A DNA stretch of 64,000 nt. Source: Candidatus Saccharimonadota bacterium (GTDB taxonomy: Bacteria > Patescibacteriota > Saccharimonadia > Saccharimonadales > Saccharimonadaceae). Location of the stretch: positions 62,001-126,000 of the forward strand of contig JAFRJE010000023.1 in the NCBI GenBank assembly GCA_017432425.1, written 5' to 3'. Under the pieces are notes generated by a model. The model did no database searches. It was not told the origin of the DNA and was given only the letters and a program-made list of their open reading frames with translations. Both the position numbers and the translations under genes were made by a program. This document shows positions 17,047-26,229 of the stretch, in pieces (the first letter of the stretch is position 1; each line of letters opens with the position of its first letter).

Positions 17047-17694
17047 TTACCAGTCGATTTCTTCGAGACCGTGTTCGCGGAGATAGGCGTTGGTTTTCGA
17101 GAAAGGTTTACTGCCGAAGAAGCCGTTATAGGCGGAAAGCGGGGAGGGGTGCGCCGATTCGAGAATGAGGTGTTTTTGCTGGTCGATTAAGGGCTTTTTC
17201 GAGCGAGCGTCGCGACCCCAAAGAATAAAAACGAGATTTGATTTTTTGTCGTTAAGATATTTAATCGTCGCTTCAGTAAAAATTTCCCAGCCATGCCCAC
17301 GGTGAGAGCCGGCTTTATGCGCCTCGACGGTTAAAACATTATTTAGAAGTAGAACGCCTTGTTTTTTCCAAGCGTTTAAGTTTCCAGTTCGGAGTTTATG
17401 GGTTCCGAGGTCGGACTCAATTTCTTGATAAATGTTAATCAAGCTCGGCGGGATTTTTTCGGTCGAGGGGACAGAAAAAGCAAGACCATGCGCCGCGCCA
17501 GGCGTATGATATGGATCCTGACCGAGAATAACAACTTTGACTTTTTCCAAATCGGTCGTAAAAGCGTTAAAGACGAGTTCTTTCGGCGGGAAAATGGTTT
17601 TAGTTTTGTATTCTTGCTTAAGAAACTCGGAAAGTTCCCGAAAATACGGTTTATTAAACTCTGATTTTAAGAAAACTTTCCAAGAGTCGTGCAT
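17047..17694 (-). CDS. ung: Uracil-DNA glycosylase
   Basis: A 215-residue family 1 uracil-DNA glycosylase. The water-activating loop GQDPYHTPG, the uracil pocket with LLLNNVLTVE, and the minor-groove loop HPSPLS are all present, and the length is normal. It removes uracil from DNA as the first step of base excision repair. It ends one base from the dCMP deaminase stop on the other strand. A run of alternating A and T precedes the ATG; no clear ribosome site was seen. Confidence 0.97.
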   Translation of the reverse strand: MHDSWKVFLKSEFNKPYFRELSEFLKQEYKTKTIFPPKELVFNAFTTDLEKVKVVILGQDPYHTPGAAHGLAFSVPSTEKIPPSLINIYQEIESDLGTHKLRTGNLNAWKKQGVLLLNNVLTVEAHKAGSHRGHGWEIFTEATIKYLNDKKSNLVFILWGRDARSKKPLIDQQKHLILESAHPSPLSAYNGFFGSKPFSKTNAYLREHGLEEIDW

Positions 17695-17710
17695 ATATAT
17701 TTATATATGG

Positions 17711-18901
17711 TTATTTACTGGCGGAGCGAGCGGTTTCGAAAAGATAACCAAAGCCGAACGTAACCGCAAAGAAAGAGGTCAGGATTCCGAGAACCGGAAC
17801 GAGAGAAAGCAATTCAATAATCGCGATTCCGAGGGTCGCTTTAAGGAACGCGGACATTTTTTCTTGTTTAAAAACTTTCCTCGCGAGAATATCGCCGAAA
17901 ATAAGTCCGGAGACAATTCCAGAAAAGAGAAGCGAGAGCGACCAAAGGGCGAGCGTCGTCGCGCCAAGCGGAAGACCGATTCTAGTAATCATAGCAAAAA
18001 TCGAGAGAAGCGGGACAAAAATCAAAAGCGCGAGACCGATTAGAACGTGTTTGAAAATGTTTTTCGGGAGAAAATCTTTCGTCATTCGCGTGACAGTTTT
18101 CTTAAAGACGGCGCAGAGGACAGCAGCGAGAATGACTAGCCCAATAATCGTTAGAACTTTATCGAGGAAACGAGAAAGGGGGCTCGGAGAGCCAGAGGCT
18201 TCGGCGTAAGTTTCTTTCGCGCCAGTTGCAAGATTCTCTAAACCGACAACATTCGCGTTTTCGTTATATTTAAAGGTTCCGGAAATTGAACTTTTTCCGT
18301 TAATTACGATTTCGTCGAACTCGGCGTCGAAGTTTCCATCAATCGTAACGTTATTAAGGACGAGGCGATTCCCTCCCGCAAAGACGTTTCCGGAGAGATT
18401 CGCGGAAATGTTAACAATGTTTCCGGCGGCAAAGACATCGCGTCCAATAGAAGCGTCTTCTTTAATGTTGATTGCGTTTCCAGCGACAAACAAATCTTCG
18501 GAAACTTCGCCAGAAATTTCTATAGAGTTTCCAGCGAAGAAACCGTAATCATAAGAACCAGCTGCCGTAACAAAATTGCCGGCGAGCAAGCCAATTCCAA
18601 ACACGGAATCTTTCGAGGAGACTTCGTTTCCGGCAAGGAAGAGAGAATGAGAAACGTCGGCTTCGGAATTAACGTTTGCGTCGGCGCCGAAATAGTATTC
18701 GTCGCTTTCTTCTTCGGAATCTTCGGACTTGTCGAGAACTTTCGCGTCAGTCGGGACATCTTCGCAATTCGTTACGTCGCCGTTCTCGCTAGTTAAGCCG
18801 TCGCCGCCACACGCGAACGAACGAGGCGGAAAAACCATCATCGCCGCGACAAGCAAAATCGCCGCAAACAGGCTCATAAAAAGTTTATGATCTTTTTTCA
18901 T
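17711..18901 (-). CDS. Bactofilin-like polymer-forming membrane protein
   Basis: A 396-residue protein. A signal peptide or N-terminal anchor ends at SFAC (the Cys could be a weak lipobox). A 150-residue region of repeated six-residue rungs (LFLAGN, LLAGNF, FFAGNS, LFVAGN, VFAAGN) follows, as in bactofilin beta-helices, but here it would be outside the membrane. Four hydrophobic helices make up the last 150 residues. An acidic linker (DSEEESDEY) lies between signal and repeat. It probably forms an ordered patch or filament at the envelope. It lies 16 bases upstream of ung on the same strand and 33 bases downstream of gatB. Confidence 0.78.
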   Translation of the reverse strand: MKKDHKLFMSLFAAILLVAAMMVFPPRSFACGGDGLTSENGDVTNCEDVPTDAKVLDKSEDSEEESDEYYFGADANVNSEADVSHSLFLAGNEVSSKDSVFGIGLLAGNFVTAAGSYDYGFFAGNSIEISGEVSEDLFVAGNAINIKEDASIGRDVFAAGNIVNISANLSGNVFAGGNRLVLNNVTIDGNFDAEFDEIVINGKSSISGTFKYNENANVVGLENLATGAKETYAEASGSPSPLSRFLDKVLTIIGLVILAAVLCAVFKKTVTRMTKDFLPKNIFKHVLIGLALLIFVPLLSIFAMITRIGLPLGATTLALWSLSLLFSGIVSGLIFGDILARKVFKQEKMSAFLKATLGIAIIELLSLVPVLGILTSFFAVTFGFGYLFETARSASK

Positions 18902-18934
18902 ATTTTAACTCCACTTAGTTAGCTTAATTATAAC

Positions 18935-20374
18935 TTAAGCAAGTTTTTTGCGCAAGATTTCTTGGACGGCGGAGGGATTTGCCTTACCGCGAGATTCTTT
19001 CATGACTTGACCGACGAGAAAGCCGAGGACTTTTTCTTTCCCTGCTTTAAAGTCGGCTTGGGCGGATTTCGTCGCAGGATTTTCGAGAACTTTATCAACA
19101 ATTTTTTCGAGCGCGGCGGAATCGTTTTCTTGAATTAAATTCAATTCCTTTGCGAGCTCGCGAGCGGATTTATTGACGTGTTTAGTTTCAAAAAGTTTTA
19201 AGAAGACTTCTTTCGCGGCAGTCGAGGAAAGTTCGTTTTTTGACTTCATCTCGGAGAGTTCTTTAAGCTGGGCGGCGGAGGGGAGATTATCGTTTAATAG
19301 ACTTTGGTTTTCTTCGGCGAGAAGAACGGACGCGAAAAGATTTGCAGTATATTCTACGGCGTTTCCGCTACTAGCGGCGCTTTCTACTTCAGCAAGGCGA
19401 CGAGCGAGTTCGGGATAATCGAGAATGACCTCGAGAGTTTCGGCGGGGACGGAAGTTTTAAATTGTTCGCGATAATCCGCGGGGAGCGCGGGGCATTTTT
19501 TAGCTTCGGTTTTAACAAAATCTTCGGACAGGTTTAGCGGCGGAAGATCGGGTTCGGGCATATAACGATAATCCTGGGCTTCTTCTTTTGAACGTTGGGA
19601 AGTTGTTTTTCCGGTTGCATCAGACCAACCGCGAGTTTCTTGAATAACTTTTTCGCCAGCGTCGAGCAGTTTTTTCTGGCGCGAATATTCATATTCAACG
19701 GCACGCTCAATACTGCGGAAAGAGTTTAGGTTTTTGATTTCGGCGCGAGTTCCGAGAGTTTTTGAGCCTTTCGGGGCGAGGGAAATATTAACGTCGAAAC
19801 GCATATTGCCGTTATATAAATCGCCCTCGGTTACGTCGGCATAAGTCATAATACGCCAAAGTTCTTTACAATAGTCGCGCGCTTCGGCGGCGGATTTGAT
19901 GTCTGGCATTGAAACAATTTCAATCAAAGGCGTATCAACACGGTTTAAATCGACGAGCGAATAATCGTCAAAATGGGACAATTTTCCGGCGTCGCCCTCG
20001 AGATGGGCGTGTTCGATTCTAACTTTTTTTCCGGAGGGGAGAGTAATAAAACCGGCGCCGATAATCGGGGAGTAGAATTGAGTGATTTGATAGCCTTTCG
20101 GGGAGTCAGGATAGAAATAATGTTTTCGGTCGAAACGCGAACGAGGATTTATTTTACAGTTCATCGCGGTTCCGGCACGAACGGCGATTTTAACTGCTTC
20201 GCCGTTTAGACGCGGAAGCATTCCAGGTAGCGCGTAGTCAATTGGTGAAACGCAAGAATTCGGCTCTTTTCCGCGGGCGTCGTTATCGACTTCGGAGAAA
20301 AGTTTCGTTTTTGTTTTTAGTTGGACGTGGGTTTCGATTCCGATTGTAATTTCATATTCAGTTTTTTCAGTCAT
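18935..20374 (-). CDS. gatB: Asp/Glu-tRNA amidotransferase subunit B
   Basis: A 479-residue GatB. The start EYEITIGIETHVQL, the zinc/kinase region with DRKHYFYPDSPKGYQITQ, and the C-terminal YqeY-like domain that binds tRNA are in place and the length is normal. With GatA and GatC it turns Glu-tRNA-Gln and Asp-tRNA-Asn into the amidated forms, so the cell probably lacks GlnRS or AsnRS. The order on the minus strand is gatC, gatA, a 140-residue membrane protein, gatB, with gaps of no more than two bases, indicating one operon. Confidence 0.97.
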   Translation of the reverse strand: MTEKTEYEITIGIETHVQLKTKTKLFSEVDNDARGKEPNSCVSPIDYALPGMLPRLNGEAVKIAVRAGTAMNCKINPRSRFDRKHYFYPDSPKGYQITQFYSPIIGAGFITLPSGKKVRIEHAHLEGDAGKLSHFDDYSLVDLNRVDTPLIEIVSMPDIKSAAEARDYCKELWRIMTYADVTEGDLYNGNMRFDVNISLAPKGSKTLGTRAEIKNLNSFRSIERAVEYEYSRQKKLLDAGEKVIQETRGWSDATGKTTSQRSKEEAQDYRYMPEPDLPPLNLSEDFVKTEAKKCPALPADYREQFKTSVPAETLEVILDYPELARRLAEVESAASSGNAVEYTANLFASVLLAEENQSLLNDNLPSAAQLKELSEMKSKNELSSTAAKEVFLKLFETKHVNKSARELAKELNLIQENDSAALEKIVDKVLENPATKSAQADFKAGKEKVLGFLVGQVMKESRGKANPSAVQEILRKKLA

Positions 20375-20375
20375 T

Positions 20376-20798
20376 TTAGATTGCTCCTAAATCTTTTAAG
20401 GCTTGGCGATAAACTTTCATAGCGCGGGCGGCTTGGGAAAATTCGAGAGTAAAGCCGGGCTCGTGGGCGATTTGGTTGCGAAGTTTATGGACATACCAAA
20501 CGGAATTAAGCTGGGAAAACTTTTCTCTACCGACGCGTTTTAATCTTTCTCCCATCGTTTTTCCCTGGACGCCCATTTCGCAAAGGGCTTTGTCGAGAAG
20601 CTTATCCGCTTCGACGACCGACATATTATAAGAAGCGGAATTTTCGCGGGTCAGAGAGTTTTCGATTCGGAGCAAGTCGGTTTGGTATTCCATTTTGTCG
20701 AACGAATAATTGCGATGATTTGTTAGAAGAATAGCGACAAAAACGAGCGCGCCGACAATCAAAAGCGAAATTAGAAGCGGGATCATCGAACTCGTCAT
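20376..20798 (-). CDS. Membrane-anchored HEPN-like small protein inside the gat operon
   Basis: A 140-residue protein with one N-terminal transmembrane helix (about 6-26) and a helical cytoplasmic domain. Near the C-terminus the motif RNQIAHEPG (R107, N108, H112) fits the R-N-x3-H signature of HEPN domains. The DNA overlaps the gatA stop by one base and ends one base before gatB, so it is translated with them. I do not know a role in amidation; it may be a membrane tether or an RNA-acting factor. HEPN folds can also be non-catalytic. The start at 20798 follows MTSSMIP; the second Met at residue 5 is an alternative. Confidence 0.75.
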   Translation of the reverse strand: MTSSMIPLLISLLIVGALVFVAILLTNHRNYSFDKMEYQTDLLRIENSLTRENSASYNMSVVEADKLLDKALCEMGVQGKTMGERLKRVGREKFSQLNSVWYVHKLRNQIAHEPGFTLEFSQAARAMKVYRQALKDLGAI

Positions 20799-22174
20799 TA
20801 GTTTAGCTCCTTTACGAGATTGATTAGTTGTTTATCGCTACGGCGAGGACCGATGAGTTGGGCGCCGAGGTCGAGACCGGACTTCGACTTTCCGAGCGGG
20901 AACGCGAGCGCAGGGAGGCCAGCGAGGTTAACCGGAACGGACATTACGTCTTCAAGATACATTGAAACCGGATCGGAAACTTTTTCGCCGAGCTTAAAGG
21001 CGGGATTCGGGGAAGTCGGCGACAAAATACAATCGACTTTCTCGAAAGCAGCATTAAATTCTCGAATTATCAAGGTTCGAGCTTTCGCAGCTTTAAGGAA
21101 ATAGGCATCGTAGAAACCGGAACTTAAAACGAAATTTCCGATCATAATTCGGCGTTTGTTTTCGGGCATAAAGCCCTCACCGCGAGTATTTTTAAATAAA
21201 GAATCGAGGTCTTTTGAGTTTTTTGAGCGGAAAGCGTAACGAATTCCGTCGTAGCGCGAGAGGTTCGAGGCAACTTCGGCAGGCTGGATTATATAATAGG
21301 CGGCGAGCGCGTATTTTAAGGTCGGCATTTCAAGCTCGATAATTTCGAAGCCTTTTTTCTTTAGAGAAGCGACCTTTTCTTCGAGGGCGGATTTGATTTC
21401 GGGGTCGAGTTTTTCGGACTCCATAAAATCTTTGATAATTCCGATTTTCTTTTTCGGGAAAGTTTCGGGCGATTCTGCGTAAAAATCAGGAAGCGAAGTT
21501 AAATCTTTTTCGTCTCTTTTCGCGCAGATTTCCATAAGTAGATCGAGGTCGGACGGAGTTTTTGCGAAAAAGCCGATTACGTCGAGCGAAGACGCCATCG
21601 CAACGACGCCATAACGCGAAGTCGCGCCATAGGTCGGTTTTATACCATAGACGCCGTTGAACGACGCGGGTTGGCGGATCGAACCGCCTGTGTCGGTTCC
21701 GGTCGCGAACTCGACGCAGTCGAGAGCGACCGCTACGGCGGAACCGCCGGAGGAGCCGCCAGCGACGCGGGACTTATCTTTTGAGTTTAAAGTCGGTCCA
21801 AAGAAAGAGTTTTCGGTCGAGGACCCATGCGCAAAAGCGTCAAGATTTACGCAACCAACGCAAATCGCGTCTTCGTTTTCGAGCAGTTCGGCACAGGTTG
21901 AATTTAGTGGCGAGGGGAAATCAGTCAGGATTTTTGCGCTTGCGTTCGCGGGACGGTCTTTCGAAAGAAAGTTCGACTTCAGAGCGAACGGAACGCCGGC
22001 AAGACGACCGACGGGTTCGCCGCGTTTAATTTTTTCGTCAATTTTTTTCGCTTTTTCGAGAGCGCGAGCATTATCAATAAAAGTAAAAATATTATATTCT
22101 TTTGTTTCTTCAATCCGCTTTAGAGATTTTTCGACAAGCGAAACGGCAGAAGTATTTTTATCGGCAATTTTCAT
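20798..22174 (-). CDS. gatA: Asp/Glu-tRNA amidotransferase subunit A
   Basis: A 458-residue amidase. Lys66 in GVPFALKSN and the Ser-rich GGSSGGSAVAVA make up the Ser-cisSer-Lys site that releases ammonia from glutamine. The later TDTGGSIRQPA carries the nucleophile loop. The usual Asp after the catalytic Lys (KDN) is Ser here. The protein is slightly shorter than the usual 480 residues. It lies two bases after gatC and overlaps the next gene by one base. Confidence 0.97.
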   Translation of the reverse strand: MKIADKNTSAVSLVEKSLKRIEETKEYNIFTFIDNARALEKAKKIDEKIKRGEPVGRLAGVPFALKSNFLSKDRPANASAKILTDFPSPLNSTCAELLENEDAICVGCVNLDAFAHGSSTENSFFGPTLNSKDKSRVAGGSSGGSAVAVALDCVEFATGTDTGGSIRQPASFNGVYGIKPTYGATSRYGVVAMASSLDVIGFFAKTPSDLDLLMEICAKRDEKDLTSLPDFYAESPETFPKKKIGIIKDFMESEKLDPEIKSALEEKVASLKKKGFEIIELEMPTLKYALAAYYIIQPAEVASNLSRYDGIRYAFRSKNSKDLDSLFKNTRGEGFMPENKRRIMIGNFVLSSGFYDAYFLKAAKARTLIIREFNAAFEKVDCILSPTSPNPAFKLGEKVSDPVSMYLEDVMSVPVNLAGLPALAFPLGKSKSGLDLGAQLIGPRRSDKQLINLVKELN

Positions 22175-22176
22175 AA

Positions 22177-22464
22177 TTATAAAACTTTCGGGACTTTAAT
22201 TTGGTTATCAAAACTTTCGACCGTTAACGCTAAAAGGTCTTCGCGAGAAGTTTCCATCGGCTTTATTTCGTCATCGCGCCAAACATTTTCCATTTCAAAA
22301 ACTTGATAAGTCGGAGGAACGTTTTCAACGTCGAGTTCGTCGAGTTGGGAAATGTAGCTGATAATGTTTTTTAAATCTTTTTTTAAGCCAGTTTTCTCCG
22401 TCTCAGAGAGAGAAAGATTAGAAAGACTAGCTAGATGTTCGAGTTCTTTTTCCGTAATATCCAT
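22177..22464 (-). CDS. gatC: Asp/Glu-tRNA amidotransferase subunit C
   Basis: A 95-residue GatC with the usual helical N-terminus (LEHLASLSNLSLSETE) and the C-terminal segment containing REDLLALT. It braces the GatA-GatB interface. It is first in the operon. A TATAAT box at 22473-22478 stands eight bases before the ATG and there is no ribosome site, so the operon mRNA may start at or next to the start codon. Confidence 0.93.
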   Translation of the reverse strand: MDITEKELEHLASLSNLSLSETEKTGLKKDLKNIISYISQLDELDVENVPPTYQVFEMENVWRDDEIKPMETSREDLLALTVESFDNQIKVPKVL

Positions 22465-22487
22465 TACAGGATATTATATCACATTTT

Positions 22488-22826
22488 TTATTTACTGGCT
22501 TTTGAGTTAGCTTCGAACTCGGCTTCTTCGAGCAGATCTTCTAGTTCGGAAATTGAATTTTCTTTTTTCTCAATTTCACGTTCGAGCGCGGAAATTGTTG
22601 CGTTTTTAGAAAAAAACATAATTCCGAGAAAAATATTCAGAACCAAGCCAACGACGGCGACCGCGAGGGCGATTATGAAAGGAAGGGATTTATTTTCGAC
22701 GCGGGCGGCGGAAAGAATCGGGGACGGAGAAAGTTCAGCGGGACGTTCGGTTCGCAATTTTTCCGTTATATCGTGTTTAACTTTAAGATCAAAATCGGAA
22801 TTTAAGTTTTCTTCGGATTCTTTCAT
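22488..22826 (-). CDS. Small single-span membrane protein with a coiled coil
   Basis: A 112-residue protein: an acidic and polar N-terminal half, one transmembrane helix (about residues 49-72, FIIALAVAVVGLVLNIFLGIM) and a Glu/Lys-rich coiled coil (ALEREIEKKENSISELEDL). No family recognised. It lies between uvrB and gatC on the same strand with gaps of 48 and 23 bases; TATATT and TATTAT boxes upstream suggest its own promoter. Confidence 0.65.
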   Translation of the reverse strand: MKESEENLNSDFDLKVKHDITEKLRTERPAELSPSPILSAARVENKSLPFIIALAVAVVGLVLNIFLGIMFFSKNATISALEREIEKKENSISELEDLLEEAEFEANSKASK

Positions 22827-22874
22827 AGGTCAATATAATAATATCATAAAAACTCGCTTAAAAACATAAGAATT

Positions 22875-24878
22875 TTATTTTTTGCTCGCGAGAGACGTTT
22901 CAAGCTCGGAAATTTGGTCGCGCAGAAGCGCAGCGCGTTCGAATTCGAGATTCGCGGCGGCGAGTTGCATCTGGGAAGTCAATTCTTTAATCAAACTCGG
23001 ATATTCTTCTTTCGGGATTTTCTTAACGTCGAGGCGAGATTTTTCTTCTTTCTCGGGAATAATCGCGCGAAGACCGGCGGAAATTTCTTTTGCGACGGTT
23101 TTTGGGGTAATATGATGGTCGCGGTTATATTTTTCCTGAATTTCGCGGCGACGGTCGGTCTCGCGAATCGCGTTTTCCATTGACTCGGTTATGTTGTCCG
23201 CATACATGATAACTTTTCCCTCGACATGGCGGGCGGCGCGACCAATGGTTTGAATAAGAGCGGACTCAGAGCGGAGAAAGCCCTCTTTATCGGCGTCGAG
23301 GATAATAACGAGAGAAACTTCGGGAAGATCAAGCCCCTCGCGGAGGAGATTAATCCCGACAAGAACGTCATAAGTTCCGGCGCGGAGATCGCGCAAAATA
23401 TCGCCGCGCTCAAGAGTATCGATATCGGAATGAATGTAGGCGGTTTTAATATTGCGCTCTTTAAGGTGGTCAGTTAAATCTTCTGCCATGCGCTTCGTTA
23501 GAGTTGTAATTAGGACGCGCTGATGTTTAGAAATGCGTTGGTCGATTTCTTCCATTAGGTTATCGATTTGACCCTCGGAGGGGCGAACTTCAATTTTCGG
23601 GTCGAGCAGTCCGGTCGGACGAATGACCTGTTCGGCGGGCTTTGGACAATTCTCTAGCTCGTAAGGACCGGGGGTCGCGGAAACATAAACCGCGTGGGAA
23701 ATATGGTTATAAAATTCGTTAAAAGTTAAGGGGCGATTGTCGAGCGCGGAGGGAAGTCGGAAACCATAATCAACAAGAGCTTCTTTCCTAGCGTGGTCGC
23801 CGTTAAACATACCGCGGACTTGGGGAAGAGTCATGTGGGACTCATCGACTAGGAGAAGAAAATCTTTCGGGAAAAAGTCAAGGAGAGTCGAGGGCGGTTC
23901 GCCGATTTTGCGACCTTCGAGATGGCGCGAATAGTTTTCAATTCCCTTAACGAAGCCGGTTTCTTTTAGCATTTCGAGGTCGTATTTAATACGCTGGGAA
24001 AGGCGCTGGGCTTCGAGATATTTTTCATGACTCTCGAAAAACTTAAGCCGGTCTTTGTATTCTTTTTCAATCGAAACGAGAGCGCGAGCCAAATCTTCTT
24101 TCGGGGTCGCATAATGAGTATTGGGGAAGATATGAATATGATCCGGTTTTTCGCGGACTTCGGCGGTCAGAGGGTCAATAATTTTTACCGACTCAAGAAC
24201 GTCAAAGCCAAACTCGAAACGGTATGCCCATTCCCCAGAGGCGGGAAAAAGGTCGACCGTGTCGCCCATGACCCGAAAATTACCACGCTCGAAAGCGAGG
24301 TCGTTGCGGTGGTATTGGATATTGACGAGCTCGCGAATAAAAGAAAGTTGGTCGAGCGAGATTCGGTTTTCGCCAGAAGTCCAACCGCCCGGCGTTTTCC
24401 AGAGCGGAAGCGACATAAGCTCATAGTTCGCAGGCGAACCAATCCCGTAGATACAGGAAACTGACGCGACGATAATTACGTCGTTTCGGGTCAGGAGAGC
24501 TTCGGTCGCGCCGTGGCGGAGGCGGTCGATTTCTTCGTTAATCGCGGAATCTTTTTCGATATAAGTGTCGGTCGAGGCGATATAGGCTTCGGGCCGGTAA
24601 TAATCAAAATAGGAAACGAAATAATGTACCTCGTTTTTCGGAAAAAACTCGCGAAACTCGGAATAGAGTTGGGCGGCGAGGGTTTTATTGTGGGCAAGCA
24701 CGAGAGTCGGCTTCCCAAAATTCTGAATCAGGTTCGCCATCGTAAAAGTTTTTCCAGAACCGGTTACGCCGAGTAAAACTTGTTCCTTAATTCCCTCTTT
24801 AAGACCTCTGGAAAGCTGTTTAATCGCGGCGGGTTGATCGCCGGTCGGCGCATATTTCGAGACGAGTTGGAAATTCAT
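22875..24878 (-). CDS. uvrB: Excinuclease ABC subunit B
   Basis: A 667-residue UvrB: Walker A GVTGSGKT, the beta-hairpin region, Walker B DESH in LLVDESHMT, the helicase motifs ([27 protein letters not shown]) and the C-terminal UVR motif that contacts UvrC. I place the start at the ATG at 24878, which begins [15 protein letters not shown] as in the family. The open frame extends 46 codons further up to 25016, but that stretch holds a terminator hairpin and a second promoter and is not protein-like. A TGCTATAAT extended -10 box lies nine bases upstream, so the message is nearly or fully leaderless. Confidence 0.97.
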   Translation of the reverse strand: MNFQLVSKYAPTGDQPAAIKQLSRGLKEGIKEQVLLGVTGSGKTFTMANLIQNFGKPTLVLAHNKTLAAQLYSEFREFFPKNEVHYFVSYFDYYRPEAYIASTDTYIEKDSAINEEIDRLRHGATEALLTRNDVIIVASVSCIYGIGSPANYELMSLPLWKTPGGWTSGENRISLDQLSFIRELVNIQYHRNDLAFERGNFRVMGDTVDLFPASGEWAYRFEFGFDVLESVKIIDPLTAEVREKPDHIHIFPNTHYATPKEDLARALVSIEKEYKDRLKFFESHEKYLEAQRLSQRIKYDLEMLKETGFVKGIENYSRHLEGRKIGEPPSTLLDFFPKDFLLLVDESHMTLPQVRGMFNGDHARKEALVDYGFRLPSALDNRPLTFNEFYNHISHAVYVSATPGPYELENCPKPAEQVIRPTGLLDPKIEVRPSEGQIDNLMEEIDQRISKHQRVLITTLTKRMAEDLTDHLKERNIKTAYIHSDIDTLERGDILRDLRAGTYDVLVGINLLREGLDLPEVSLVIILDADKEGFLRSESALIQTIGRAARHVEGKVIMYADNITESMENAIRETDRRREIQEKYNRDHHITPKTVAKEISAGLRAIIPEKEEKSRLDVKKIPKEEYPSLIKELTSQMQLAAANLEFERAALLRDQISELETSLASKK

Positions 24879-24887
24879 AACTATTTT

Positions 24888-24896
24888 ATTATAGCA
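24888..24896 (-). promoter_or_regulatory. Extended -10 promoter of uvrB
   Basis: TGCTATAAT on the minus strand, TATAAT at 24888-24893, nine bases before the uvrB ATG. It follows the terminator at 24910-24930, so uvrB is transcribed apart from the RNA upstream. Confidence 0.7.
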
Positions 24897-24909
24897 TGGA
24901 ACGCTCATG

Positions 24910-24930
24910 AAAAAACCGGATTTCTCCGGT
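24910..24930 (-). terminator. Intrinsic terminator of the RNA at 24910-25058
   Basis: ACCGGA and TCCGGT form a six-pair stem around a GAAA tetraloop, followed on the minus strand by a run of six T. Confidence 0.88.
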
Positions 24931-25058
24931 CTTCTCGCGCTGACGCGCGCCCACCCTGGGGCACATATATTTGTTTTAATCCGCTGTTTTTGTTTTTTAA
25001 AATGTAGTCTCCACACTCCACTTTTAGATCAGTGGAACCCCGTGAAGCGTATCAGCTT
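24910..25058 (-). ncRNA. Candidate structured small RNA upstream of uvrB (family unknown)
   Basis: A predicted 149-base transcript between its own promoter (25065-25093) and an intrinsic terminator (24910-24930). By eye the body folds into a closed multibranch: GCTGATACGC near the 5' end pairs with GCGTCAGC near the 3' end with a two-base bulge, then CAC-GGGG pairs with CCCC-AGG-GTG; inside are a seven-pair hairpin around TTCCACT/AGTGGAG and a short GTGG/CTAC hairpin, then an A-rich single strand. I do not find the hallmarks of tmRNA, SRP RNA, 6S RNA, RNase P or a known riboswitch. It has no open frame worth calling. Confidence 0.6.
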
Positions 25059-25064
25059 AAGTTA

Positions 25065-25093
25065 ATTTTAAATAAGTTTATGGTTATTGTCAA
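25065..25093 (-). promoter_or_regulatory. Promoter of the RNA at 24910-25058
   Basis: TTGACA at 25088-25093, a 17-base spacer and TAAAAT at 25065-25070, the same form as the nrdD and WxL-like gene promoters. Confidence 0.82.
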
Positions 25094-25115
25094 GGACTTT
25101 TTTATATTTTTAAAC

Positions 25116-25152
25116 AAAAAACGGACGCCCTCGCAGTTTTGAGCGTCCGTTT
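25116..25152 (-). terminator. Terminator of the VPNTG surface protein gene
   Basis: A ten-pair stem (25119-25128 with 25143-25152) and a 14-base loop, followed by a T-run on the minus strand. It closes the DUF916 locus and separates it from the small RNA. Confidence 0.88.
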
Positions 25153-25165
25153 CTTTTAAGTTGTT

Positions 25166-26167
25166 CTAGCGGCGGGATTTATAGTTCTTGCGATAATTTT
25201 TCTTCTGTTTTTTTCCGACAATCATTAGGGCGATAACCGCAGCCGTCGCGAAGACGATAACGCCGGTTATCATATAGTCGGAGGTAGAGATATTGAGCGA
25301 GGAGAGAAAGCGACCAGTATTCGGAACTTCGGGGGCTTCCGGAGCGGTATAGTTCAAGCGGAGAGCGTCGTATTCGCCATTAAAGATTTCATCATACGGA
25401 GCGTTGATTTCTTCATTTTCTTCGTCGTAAGCCGTTAAAAGGAGGCGATAGGTTCCGGTCGCGGCGCCGTAGCTACCGAGAGGGATTGTAATAGTTTTTG
25501 TTCCGGCAGGATATTCGCCATTTTCGTCCGCGTCGTTTTTGACAACAATCGGTTCGCTATTGAGTTTGTTACCGTTTTCGTCGTAAATATCATAGCTAAC
25601 CTCGGAAACGCCCTCGGCAAATTCGACTTCTGCCGTCGGATCGCCGTCTTCGTTGACTCCGGTTTGGGTAATTGCGGCGGGGATATAGAAGAATTCAATT
25701 TCATCTTCGTCGTGTCCGACCGGGCTACTAGACTCAACATGGAGATAGAAGTGATTGTAGCCAGCTTCGCTAGCAATCGCCGCTAGGTCTATGGTATAGG
25801 TCGTTTCGCCGGAAGCGTAGTTGAAAACTGGGTCGAGCTCGCTAGGCGTAAAATCCGGAAGAGGAATTTCAACAACTTCTTCTTCGCCAGTCGTTTCGTT
25901 TAACTTATAGTATTTTAATGTAAATTTTACAACAGAAGAATTTTCGTATTTGACGCCAACGTCAATCGAGGGGTCTGTTGTTACGGCGCCACTTTCCGGC
26001 GATTCAACAACGACGCTCGGATATTGGTCATAGACGACTACTTGTATGGTTTGGGTAACTGACTCCGCCGCCGCGTTCGGCGTCGGAAGATAATAGGCTA
26101 CGATAGTCATGACCACAACAATCACAAGACTAAAGAGCCCTAAAAGACGTTTTTTCGCTTTTTTCAT
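25166..26167 (-). CDS. Secreted Ig-like surface protein with a VPNTG sorting-type tail
   Basis: A 333-residue protein. A signal peptide (basic start, hydrophobic 9-27, ANAAAES-like end near 30-35) is followed by two or three beta-rich domains with many Glu, Asp and Tyr. The C-terminus has VPNTG (281-285), a transmembrane helix (about 298-318) and a strongly basic tail (319-333), the layout of a sortase sorting signal although the first residue is Val rather than Leu. The gene is last in the DUF916 unit and is closed by a terminator. No sortase gene is in the window, so covalent anchoring is not shown. Likely role: surface adhesion or scaffold. Confidence 0.8.
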   Translation of the reverse strand: MKKAKKRLLGLFSLVIVVVMTIVAYYLPTPNAAAESVTQTIQVVVYDQYPSVVVESPESGAVTTDPSIDVGVKYENSSVVKFTLKYYKLNETTGEEEVVEIPLPDFTPSELDPVFNYASGETTYTIDLAAIASEAGYNHFYLHVESSSPVGHDEDEIEFFYIPAAITQTGVNEDGDPTAEVEFAEGVSEVSYDIYDENGNKLNSEPIVVKNDADENGEYPAGTKTITIPLGSYGAATGTYRLLLTAYDEENEEINAPYDEIFNGEYDALRLNYTAPEAPEVPNTGRFLSSLNISTSDYMITGVIVFATAAVIALMIVGKKQKKNYRKNYKSRR

Positions 26168-26229
26168 AACTCTACACTCGCTTTTTTATTTTTAGTTTTT
26201 ATTTCGGAAGAAACGTTTTTCTCGACTCT

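Noticed and set aside
24879-25016. Forty-six extra codons at the N-terminus of UvrB
   Set aside because: They cross a terminator hairpin and the uvrB promoter and have no family match; the family starts at the ATG at 24878.
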